NCBI GenBank assembly: GCA_033558025.1
Contig: JAUCEF010000009.1
Location: forward strand, 992,001 to 1,056,000
Source: Phytophthora sp. 'mugwort'
Lineage: Eukaryota; Oomycota; Peronosporomycetes; Peronosporales; Peronosporaceae
Length of the DNA stretch: 64,000 bases
Direction: 5' to 3'
The position numbers and the translations under genes were made by a program. This document shows positions 55,647 to 64,000 of the stretch, piece by piece. Position 1 is the stretch's first letter; each line of letters opens with the position of its first letter. The notes under the pieces were generated by a model. That model was not told the DNA's origin. It was given only the letters and a program-made list of their open reading frames with translations, and ran no database searches.

Positions 55647-56710
55647 TGCAATTCGACTAGGATACTACAAGTCGCACATGACGTCGTTTCGAGTGGCAGG
55701 ACCCTCCAATAAGAAACTAGATTTTTCCCTGCTAATTTATTGTAAGGAATCAACGACAACACTTGATTCTAATGAGGTGCAATTATTATACCGTAACTAC
55801 CCTGCAGATCTCGGTCTTAATCCGCCCATCCCTTTAATTAGTGCACTTCGTTTTCGCCACTCTCCGTCGAGACTAGTCACTACGTTATATCCCCACTGCT
55901 GCCCGTGATCACTGTCCATGTGGCTTGCTTAGGCTGCAAGAAGTCTGTTGCACAAACGGAAGCTACCTGCATTGATGTCTTAGTAGGTGAAATGGCTAAT
56001 GTAGATGATGGATCAAGTATATTAGTAGTTTTCAGCGAAACAAGCCACGCTTTACATTGATCATACGGTATAAGTGTATTTCGATAGCTACCAGCTCCGC
56101 CAACCGTAGATAACAGCTGGAAAATAGTACAGGATACCTTTTCTTGCCTCCTGTGGTATGCTGAATATACTACCCTCAAGGTAGTACTTGTAAAGAAAAT
56201 GATATGCTCAATAATATAAAAATATTATCCAGTTTTATTTCAAATTAACTGTTTAGGAAAGTTATTATTTTGTATATGAACGAAATTTAGATAGCTGTCA
56301 TATACAACAATAAATTGTATCAGTATCTTACATAATAATACATATATATATTGAAATGTTTAGGAGGAGCTATTTTGAAAGTAAAGTAATACTTTATTTA
56401 TATGGCATGGCTGGATCTTGACCAACATTTATTGTTGCCCAATAATCCGGACCCAGGAGTTGATGATGCATCTGATGCACTTGGAGCCCCTACGGCTGCA
56501 CTCTGGATATGCCACAGACTCACTCACCAATCCGCATCCAATGCACCGACCACTACTGCTCCAAGTTTCTGCTCAAGATGAGCTCGTCGCCGAAATCGGG
56601 TAGCGGCCCCAGGCCGACAAAAGAGCAGAGAGACTGCTGGATCGACGCGAGGTAGACGCACCGCAAGCTTTGGAGCTGACAACGATAACGAGTCTAATGC
56701 TCCCTGTCTT
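55647..56710. other. AT-rich intergenic DNA
   Basis: No gene is recognised up to about 56400. From 56400 to 56710 the sequence is GC-richer and may be the broken 5' part of the methyltransferase pseudogene that follows. Confidence 0.5.
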
Positions 56711-57396
56711 TTGTCTATTATATTAAGCTCGGACAAGTGCCTCGAGTACGTCAAGGAGCACGCGGAGCACGGCAACCCGGCCTCCGTTATCAACTGCATC
56801 GATGAGTTCACACTCACAAATCCCATGATGAACATCGGTCAAGAGAAGGGAGCCGTGATCGATGACAACATCCGCAAGAAAAATCCCGCTCTCATGGCCG
56901 AAATTGGGTGCTTACACCGGCTACAGTACCGAGAGACTCGCGAGCCTGCAGCGCGAGGTGGTGGGCAACAAGTCGCACTACCACTCATTCGAGTACTCTC
57001 CGATCTTCGCCGCCCGCGTGTGTGAGATGGTGGAGATTGCGGTGCTGACGGACTATGTGACGGTACATATTGGCGCGTTCTCGGAGCAGTATGAGGTGCT
57101 GCGTGGCAAAATTGTCGACGTAAGTGCTTGTGAATCCACTGATTGTGTACGGGTATGTCGATCTAACACTTTTGAACGTTTTTGATGGTGTTGTGCAGCT
57201 GTACTTCACTGTCCACGAGAAGCCCGTCTACTTGCCAGACTTAAAGCTGATCCTTGGCAGTGGAGAGCTGGCTCCAGACTCAGTCATCGTTGCGGACAAT
57301 GTGGTGAGGCCGGGTGTGCTGGATTACCTGGAATTCATTGAGGATTGTTCTCACTTCTCGGCTGTGCGTCACACAATTCACTGCGGACATACATGA
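56711..57396 (+). pseudogene. Catechol O-methyltransferase-like pseudogene
   Basis: The first part reads KCLEYVKEHAEHGNPASV and KKNPALMAEIG. An extra G at 56906-56908 (GGG for GG) shifts the frame just before AYTGYSTERLASL, which is the SAM-binding motif of the COMT family (normally ELGxYxGYS). A GT-AG intron (57121-57198) then leads to a C-terminal part with IVADNVVRPG, the conserved ADNV block. The segment that normally holds the DHxK catalytic loop is missing around the intron. Working members transfer a methyl group from SAM to catechol hydroxyls. One clear frameshift and one missing block indicate a dead gene. Confidence 0.7.
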
Positions 57397-57566
57397 CGCA
57401 AGCTGCTGCCGGACCTGTCAATTGCTACTTTCTTGGGATAGAGAGGACGATCCTGCTCACCACGTCGGTTAGTGTTGATAACCGAATGCATCTAAAAAAG
57501 ATATGTTGTTTGGATCTTCTGCGCAAAATTCTGAGGCTGTCTATTAAGTCTGCCTTGAATTTTCCT

Positions 57567-58762
57567 CTAAAGCTGAATTTGCTCACCGGACCTGGTGAGC
57601 ACGTACAAGTATTGGTCGACGATTCTGTCCGCGTTAAAGATGTGAGGCGAGGCTAGCGTGTCCAGGTGAACCGCGTCGAATCCGTATAGCGCTTTCGCCT
57701 TCGTAAAGAATGACAAATCGTGCTGTTCGTGGCCTGGGACGTGGTGCGCGAAGCTCACAAACGCCTGTTCATCCAAGCATTCGCAATAGAAACCCAACCG
57801 ACCACGAAATTAATTGGGATAATGATTCATGTCGAGAAAGGAATTGCTTTTACCTTCCCATTAGCCGTCAAACACGCGTCGATGGACTTGAGTAAGTCTT
57901 CATGCTGCATAAGAATGACAAAAACGAAACTTTACTGTCAGTATCTGGTCAAACAGAATACCGCGGCCTCGTAACCGACCGGAAGCTTACCAAGTCATGC
58001 AGCCACAAACATTCGGCGACGACCGCCACATCAAACCGCGCCTTTGTCGAGTCACTTGCTGCTTCAGCACTGTCGGCATCCGATGTAACCATCGAAGCTG
58101 GCATCAGGCGCCTCAATAACCCCGTCGTATCGCTGCCCCAAAGGTGTCCTAGAACTTGGTGTCTCCCACAGCCCAACAGATGCTCGTTGCGTTTGATATT
58201 CGTCTCAATATTCTTCAGTAACAAGTCGTTCGGGTAGTCTACCCGTCACAACCCGTCAAAATCCCACCTAAAGTCCCTCATTAAGCTTTCCCTCCTCACC
58301 TGTCATCACTGCCACTTTGGCCCCGAAGTGTAGCGCTACAAGCGACGGCAAAGCCCTGCACGACACGACCAATTATCAGCATCTCCGTCTCTGCTCGATA
58401 TCTACAAGTCTCTGAGACCCACGAGGCTGCTCCGAATTCAACGACGTCCCGACCCTCCACCAGCTCCGGGTGTTTGGCAAAGTGCATGGCGATGAACCTC
58501 TGTCGTTGCATCATAAGAAGTGGGTAAGTTGCGCTGCTTCTTGAGTTGCAGCATGGAGCCGCAGACGCACCGCTCCGTTCCATACGGCGCAGGCGAAGAG
58601 CGACCCGGGGATGCCGCCGTCATCGTCCGCCACCGATATGCGGAAATGCGGCACCGAACTCCCCACGTCAATTTCCTGTACGTAATCCTCCGGGTCGTAG
58701 CTATTGTCCTCCCCGTTTTGTATGAACAGCGTCCCAACCACGTTGTCCTCTTTGGCCTTCAT
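57567..58762 (-). pseudogene. Family-16-type (NNMT-like) methyltransferase pseudogene
   Basis: Minus-strand pieces in order: a start ATG at 58762 with TLFIQNGEDNSYDPEDYV; FAKHPELVEGRDVVEFGAAS near 58490-58430 (SAM motif I, normally ELGAGxG); FDVAVVAECLWLHDL near 58030 (motif with Asp-Cys-Trp, as in Methyltransf_16); and FVSFAHHVPGHEQHDLSFF near 57755, ending IVDQYLYVLTRSG. The order and spacing suit a SAM-dependent methyltransferase of the nicotinamide N-methyltransferase-like group. Frameshifts and stops separate the pieces, and the G of motif I is altered. It converges on the COMT pseudogene. Confidence 0.6.
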
Positions 58763-60280
58763 GTCGGTCGAGCAACTTTCAGTTTTGCGAACTTTAATTT
58801 TTTTTTTAGCAATAGAAATAAGGATTTGAGTTTTCAAATTAATGTTTTTTGCGAAGCCCTGTCAATTAAAACCACACAAAATCTACTACGAGCCGATTGG
58901 ATAAAAGCAAAACCTATGAGACAGAGAAAAGATTGACAGACAAGGATTTGTCTGCTTTGAACGCAACTCGCTTCAAGAAAACCCTACTCTCCAATAACCC
59001 CACCCCACCGACAGCGATGACCAGCCCCACTAGCCTCCTTGGTGCCCGAAGGTGCTCATGTGAACACACACGGCAGGTCGATCACCCCTGCGAGTGTGTG
59101 CGGCGTCGTGAACTTTATTAATACCGCAGCAGCACGAGTTCATTAAGGAAATCGCTCATTAGGATCTGTTACCTTTGCGCATTCGGTACACTACATGCTG
59201 CAACTTTAGAGTGTCCCTAACGTACACAAGGCGAAAAACATTGTGCGCCACTACCGCCGAGCGTGTCGCCCCAGCAACACCAGGGCGCAAGCCGATTGTA
59301 GAGGCGTCGCACTGCGTTGCATTTGCGGGGTGTGGTGGTGAGATCGACGCCATTACATTCACTATTGACTACAACTACCAATTGTGGATAACGGCTCAGA
59401 CACCCGGCGGTTCTTCGTGGGCATATCTGCGGAAGCATCAACGTAGAATGACGTTCTCGAACCGTGCTGCGACTCGACGCGACGTTCAAACTAAACAGCG
59501 TGGGTATCTGTGGTGTAGCGGGATCGGTCAAAATATGCTTAAGACCCGATCCGCTTACCAACTGCGCCCAGACACCGACTAACAGAGGGGTTCCCCGAAG
59601 ATCCGTGACCAGCTGAAATTGGTCTCACCTTGTATACCCGTCGGTGGGCTGGATCTCCTCTCTTGGGACTCCGAAGGGATGTAGCAATATAAAGTTTTGA
59701 ACGTCCTGGCGGGATACGGGGACGTGGAACAGCGCGGCAATCTTCGCTCTGCTGCCGTTATTGGTTCCGATCGGAGGTAGTCGACCCTCAATTAGGGGTC
59801 CGGACTTGATCCGAGGCCGAGGTTGCCGAGTGGCGTTGCTCCTTCCATTGAGTTGCTTGTCGCTTCCTTTAGCGGGATCTTGCGAGTAGCGAGTCGAGAT
59901 GATCGTCGACCAAGCACCGAATGCCCATCGATCGGGGTATGCGCTTGAACAGAAGTACGCTAGCGTGGGGGAGGGTCGGCCAATATACGATCCCCTCCTC
60001 TCACCGCGACACTTGATCTGCTACCTTGGACTAGTTGACACCTTGGAGGGCCAATGTAGATCCCTTCCTGCGGTACTTAAAAAACGTCTAAACCGTCCAA
60101 TGCAAATTCGAGTCTGAATGTTGTTTATCCTTTCTTGTCATATCCTTCCCATCCTGAACCCTATCTCGTACCACCTGAGTCTCCTGAATCTCACCCTTCT
60201 TCAATCACTCAACACGTACCGTCTTCATACTTTCCCATCCCCAAGACTGATTGCTGATCGAATCCCGATCTGCCAGGTCG
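58763..60280. other. Unassigned DNA, possible retroelement remnants
   Basis: No gene is recognised. 59600-60120 contains AATATAAAG-type promoter-like sequence and GATC-rich blocks that could belong to an LTR. A GTTGCCGAGTGGCG motif near 59821 resembles a tRNA A box but has no B box behind it. Confidence 0.4.
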
Positions 60281-60560
60281 CGAATGTCGGAACTTGTATG
60301 TCGATCTGCGAACACGGATCGCCTCAATCTGCCAGCACGAGGATGTCGGAACCTGTATACCGATCGGCGAGCACCGATCGACCTGATCTGCTCAATCTTG
60401 AATGTAAGATCGACCGATCTGTCCGATCCCGGTGTAACCCAGTCTGCGGACGCCGGATCGGACCGATCGTCCAGATCCCGAACGCCAGATCGGCCCGATC
60501 TGGCAAGATCCCGTATGTCCGAAACTGCATGCCGATCTGCCTGAAAGTGTGTACCGATCC
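60281..60560. repeat. Degenerate tandem repeat, 59-bp period, rich in GATC
   Basis: Two clear adjacent units begin ATGTCGGAACTTGTATGTCG and ATGTCGGAACCTGTATACCG, each 59 bp. Later units are more diverged (a last one begins ATGTCCGAAACTGCATGCCG). CGATC or GATCGG occurs many times. It may be the subterminal repeat block of a retroelement. Confidence 0.6.
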
Positions 60561-61037
60561 GACCGAGAGCTGACCTTAATCGTCACGGCCCGCTGAATAC
60601 CGATTAGAGTCGATCCAGGTAGGCCGCGATCTGCATGTCGCCGATCGGCATTCATCCACTGTAATGATGTGGGGCGGAGGAGAAGGAGAAGGAGTTGTCG
60701 AGTAGGAAGGAAATTTGGAAGTGATTCATTTTGGGCGGTCCTTAGTTCGCTAGCGCTATGTCTAAGCCGCCATGGAGGCTCTTGTGTGTCCTTTGTGCCA
60801 CGCTGGATATTCTCCGCACGGTGACCAACCATTCCTCTACATCACATGCAAACCTACACGTCACACTCTATTGACTATCTAATTGGCTGGAGACTCTGGG
60901 ACATTCTCTGGTTTCGTCATCATGATAATGATTGCGTGTACCATGAGTGTAGTTCACATACGTGATCCTTGGAAGATGTCGTGGTGTCGCGCGGCGCCTC
61001 CTTATGTGCAATTTATGCAAAATATGCAAAATAAATG
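60561..61037. other. Unassigned DNA
   Basis: No gene recognised. GATCGG motifs continue until about 60650; the remainder is unremarkable. Confidence 0.4.
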
Positions 61038-61041
61038 TGTT

Positions 61042-61121
61042 ATCGATGGGACTCGAACCCGTGACCTTTGCCTTGGACGATAGAAACTTTACGTCTGCAC
61101 CAGACTGTGCGTATATCGATT
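61042..61121 (-). ncRNA. tRNA-like sequence, probably a SINE head
   Basis: On the minus strand GGGTTCGAGTCCC (61060-61048) is a perfect internal B box / T arm. GCACAGTCTGG (61110-61100) resembles an A box about 40 bases upstream. ATCGAT at both ends could pair like an acceptor stem. The T stem has a mismatch and no proper anticodon arm can be drawn, so it is not a normal tRNA. tRNA-derived SINEs are known in Phytophthora. Confidence 0.45.
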
Positions 61122-61673
61122 GTGTCGGGACCAAAGGTTTTACCCATACGTAACCGATGTAAAATGTGTCGTAATTGCAAACCACATCCTTACATCCACA
61201 CCCCTTTGCTCCAATCTTGATGTCCGGCGGCCGATCCGATTTGGGCCGATCGGGAGTAAACGTGGTCCGATCCGCATATCGCCGATCGGTCTCGATCTTC
61301 ATCCCTTGCCCGGATCTGGTCTAAGAACAGCCGTGATCAAGGATCAACCGGGAGTGACTGTGGTCATATAAAGAGTAGATCGGTCACGATCTGCCGACAA
61401 CCGGTAAGTTTCGTCCTCCGTCCTTCGCCCGATCTTCGTTCTTTGTGTGAACACCAATCTGGTTTGCCGCCAATCTCGCTTCCCGCCCTGTCAGTTGGCC
61501 TCTGGCTGATCTCCTCCACTTATCTCGCAGATCGGCTCGTAGCTACGGGTCTGATATTCTTACTTGACGCTTCTCCACATCTGCAGGCGAATCCGGCGCC
61601 TTGGATACCACCTTGGATGCCACCTTGGTGGATTCTTTCAAAGTAGAGCTTTTGCCAGACGGATTAGATCCCG
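61122..61673. other. GATC-rich unassigned DNA
   Basis: CCGATCxG motifs as in 60281-60650 reappear at 61226-61440, so the tRNA-like piece seems to be inserted in, or flanked by, one GATC-rich unit. No gene recognised. Confidence 0.4.
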
Positions 61674-62205
61674 TTGACTGCTTTGGAAGCAACAGGCTTG
61701 GCAGGCGCTTTTGCACCGCTGCCATACCGAGTCTTGGTTATGGTTAAGGCCGACGTGGAAGCCGAGATGAAGAGAGCACGCGAAAGTGCTCTGGATCAAA
61801 CGGAAATGAGCCAAACTGCGGAAACTTACCGCAGCGAAGTTGATGTCTTTCGACTTGGAGAGTGAAAGGCGGCGATATCCTTTCACTCGCCCTGGGTGGT
61901 AGGTAAACCGAACCTAAGTGGGGGGAGGATGTATCTGGGTTATATGAGGAGTGCCTAGTCACTCTTCAGAATAGGTGTACACAAGTACCCTAAGTGATGT
62001 AACCAACATCACTATGACTTCACGGTATTGACGTCACTGATAGGTACCACACACATGGTGCAAAGCCCTCACAACCACCGAATAGGATAACATCTAGGGT
62101 ACTTTATAGGTGACTAACAGTTACTATGTAGACGCATTAAAGAGATCACCTATAAATATAATCAGTCTTATATCCACCTATTTTGGTAATACTCCCCTCA
62201 GACAA
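61674..62205 (+). mobile_element. 3' end of an LTR retroelement (polypurine tract and LTR)
   Basis: A short coding tail (with DVEAEMKRARESALDQTE) stops at 61863-61865. A purine tract AAGTGGGGGGAGGA follows at 61914-61927. The next bases, TGTATCTGGGTTATATGAGG (from 61930), look like the start of an LTR with the usual TG. A CA near 62205 (CCCCTCAGACA) is a possible end. No second LTR copy is in the window, so this is inference from layout. Confidence 0.45.
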
Positions 62206-62610
62206 GGGACTTGTGAACCCGTTCACTGAGAGTTTGTATAGTCTTCGGAAGTACCACTTCCTGTGCCCAAGGTGTTGACGGCGAAGGAAGCGTTCGCTCA
62301 GGGTCTTAAGATTAATATCGAGTTGGCCAACAACGAGTGTGTTTCATCTTAGGTTTCCAACGCACAACTTGTGCATTACGGATCGAAACCTAATTGTGCT
62401 ACTCCACCATTACAGTGTATGTGCGTCGACATCGGCATGCATCAATAATATGACGGCTGTATGCGGGAGTACCATGTTTCTACTCGTTGAGACGAATACA
62501 GCTGCTTCAAGTGGGATATTCGATCCAAGGACGAAGTTGCAGACGTCTACTTACACTGATGAGAAAGCTTAAACGGCGTTCGTGCACCGAAACCTAAACG
62601 TTCAATAACT
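62206..62610. other. Unassigned DNA after the LTR-like sequence
   Basis: Reading frames are broken. A short frame at 62339-62572 is not recognised. Probably decayed retroelement interior. Confidence 0.35.
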
Positions 62611-62880
62611 CCTCTCAGACCAAAATATTAAGTTTATCAACAAGGATGTTCAGAGATACTGCGCGGAAGAAGGCATTGCGAGCGGACAAATCGTACATGC
62701 GGACGTGGGGTAGCGTGGTTGATGTGTTCATCGTGTAACGCAATCGGAAGACGAAGGACAAGCTAACAAAGAAGAAGGTTTCCGGACTACTCGTAGGCTA
62801 CTCGCACAAGACAATACCAAACTTATTCACTGCCACAAGCGCATGTGGGACAGTGACGCGTAACATTCAACCCTTCACAT
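62611..62880 (+). pseudogene. Copia integrase fragment
   Basis: The plus strand gives SDQNIKFINKDVQRYCAEEG, equivalent to the SDNGxEFxNxxVxxYC block of copia integrase. After a frameshift it gives KKKVSGLLVGYSHKTIPN, the GYS block that closes the integrase core. Frames are broken and the rest of pol is absent. Confidence 0.6.
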
Positions 62881-63498
62881 ACCTGACCAATACATCCTCG
62901 TCACGCATAAATCCCGTAAAACATCTTACAACATTCTCATTGGCCTTCCTCGTGTTAGAAGGAGCCAAGTCGTTGATGTTCATTTTAAAGCCAATTCAAC
63001 GGTTTGCGGTCGGAGGAATGCTGGGTATGGAGGAAATATGTGATGGACTGTGTGTTTGTATATACATACACATATCTGGTCATTCGAGTATGTCGGATGC
63101 GGCTGGACACTGGACCGGCATGTACATATATGCATCGATTGGCTAAAATTATATTCTTCGTGAGTTTAGATTGGTCATAAAACATGTTTTATTCGCGATG
63201 AGTACTTCATTGGACGAAATGCATATTTAAATTTCGAAGTATTGTCGGCGAGCCAATCAAGATAACCTGTCCAAACCAATGTATTCAAACGATATACACT
63301 GTGGCTCACACTACACCTTTGCCATCTCAAAGTGACTACAATGTAACTCAAACCGGTTAACGTAGAAAACCTCATATTCATATTTTGCAACAAAAAAAAT
63401 GAATTTTATCCAGACCAAAAAGAAGCATCTCGGTCTACGCTTCGTCAGGGGGGGGGGGGGGCTCAAGGAGAACCAGCACTCATGCGTGGCTCCTATAT
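62881..63498. other. AT-rich non-coding DNA with a G13 tract
   Basis: No gene recognised. A run of 13 G lies at 63449-63461. Such runs are prone to length error. Confidence 0.5.
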
Positions 63499-63959
63499 GT
63501 GAAAGAGCGAGAACAGACTGACCATCTGAGCGAGGCTTATTGGCGTATGGACACAGATGACTACGCTACAGCTAGGGTGTCTGTGATGATATTGCTGACG
63601 CAGCGTCGTGCTTTCTACAAGAAGATGCAAGCCAACCGCATCGTGGACGCTCAGCGAGTCGCCGAGTTTCAGCCGGCGAGGATGTCCGGAGCGGGAACGG
63701 TGGACGCCGTCTTGGGCACGGTTCTAACCGTTCCGCGGGGAGTTCAACGAGCGAACTATTTTATAGGCGCAACGGTATGAAGATGGCCTTGGTGCCCGGT
63801 CGCAATTTGCACTTTAACGACCCGATTCGCAAGGTGCTCTGGGAAGCGACGTTGGGTTGTATGGGAGCCGAGGGAACGTTTTCATTCCCAGATCTGGCGG
63901 AGCTGTACGCGGGAGTATGCTGGGGGAACAAGGGGTCTACCACAGGACGGAAGGTATGA
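63499..63959 (+). other. Two adjacent reading frames of unknown nature at window end
   Basis: Frames 63499-63780 (93 codons) and 63777-63959 (60 codons) overlap by four bases (ATGA) and have fairly GC-rich, coding-like composition. I do not recognise either product. They could be exons of one gene, or a gene relic with a frameshift, that continues past the window. Confidence 0.35.
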
Positions 63960-64000
63960 TTCGCTGAAGAGTCGAAACTTAGGTACGGAAGGGCCGGCGT

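Noticed and set aside
59820..59836. tRNA A-box-like GTTGCCGAGTGGCG
   Set aside because: No B box or cloverleaf follows within tRNA distance.
60281..60560. CRISPR-like array
   Set aside because: Units are degenerate and directly adjacent without unique spacers, and the genome is eukaryotic.

Overview
This is a nuclear segment of an oomycete, most likely a Phytophthora or close relative. Three things point there. Transcription starts match the oomycete initiator (TCAYTYY) 20-75 nt before the start codons. The genes encode secreted plant-cell-wall enzymes (a GH3 beta-glucosidase and a two-domain pectate lyase of family PL3) and a KATNIP-like ciliary/microtubule protein with short GT-AG introns. 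The intergenic DNA is packed with decayed Ty1/copia, LINE, PIF/Harbinger, pogo and mariner elements.

The dominant feature is a pair of very large, almost perfect inverted duplications. IR1 has arms 1-10367 and 12090-22447, with a 1.7 kb unique spacer. It carries two identical, divergently transcribed GH3 genes, and its left arm reaches the window edge, so its true length is unknown. IR2 has arms 33496-39273 and 40870-46647 (5778 bp each, no length difference seen) and carries two identical two-domain PL3 pectate lyase genes, also head-to-head. Its unique centre is the body of a Tc1/mariner transposon. The 161-bp terminal inverted repeats (TIRs) of that element are the innermost part of the arms, and TA target duplications lie just outside. 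The IR1 spacer also holds a TIR-bounded element. This is the geometry expected if a short inverted repeat (the transposon TIRs) seeded fold-back formation of a palindrome that captured a neighbouring enzyme gene. That mechanism is inference, and an assembly artefact must be excluded.

Layout: 1-22447, IR1 (GH3 genes plus Harbinger and pogo relics in each arm). 22448-24496, unassigned DNA and a retroelement-like fragment. 24497-29275, a broken copia element with a half-tRNA-iMet primer site. 29276-33203, a broken LINE with reverse transcriptase, zinc knuckle and RNase H. 33496-46647, IR2. 46648-47696, non-coding. 47697-50201, an intact 834-aa multi-membrane protein. 50345-55609, an intact five-exon KATNIP homologue (1651 aa) on the same strand. 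55647-64000, a relic zone: a catechol O-methyltransferase pseudogene facing a family-16-type methyltransferase pseudogene, a GATC-rich degenerate 59-bp repeat, a tRNA-like SINE piece, an LTR-like sequence and copia fragments.

Functionally, the two enzyme loci would act outside the cell on host wall glucan/cellobiose and pectin. Each palindrome doubles the dose of one of them. The only ordinary single-copy genes are the membrane protein and the KATNIP homologue, which sit together in tandem 143 bp apart.
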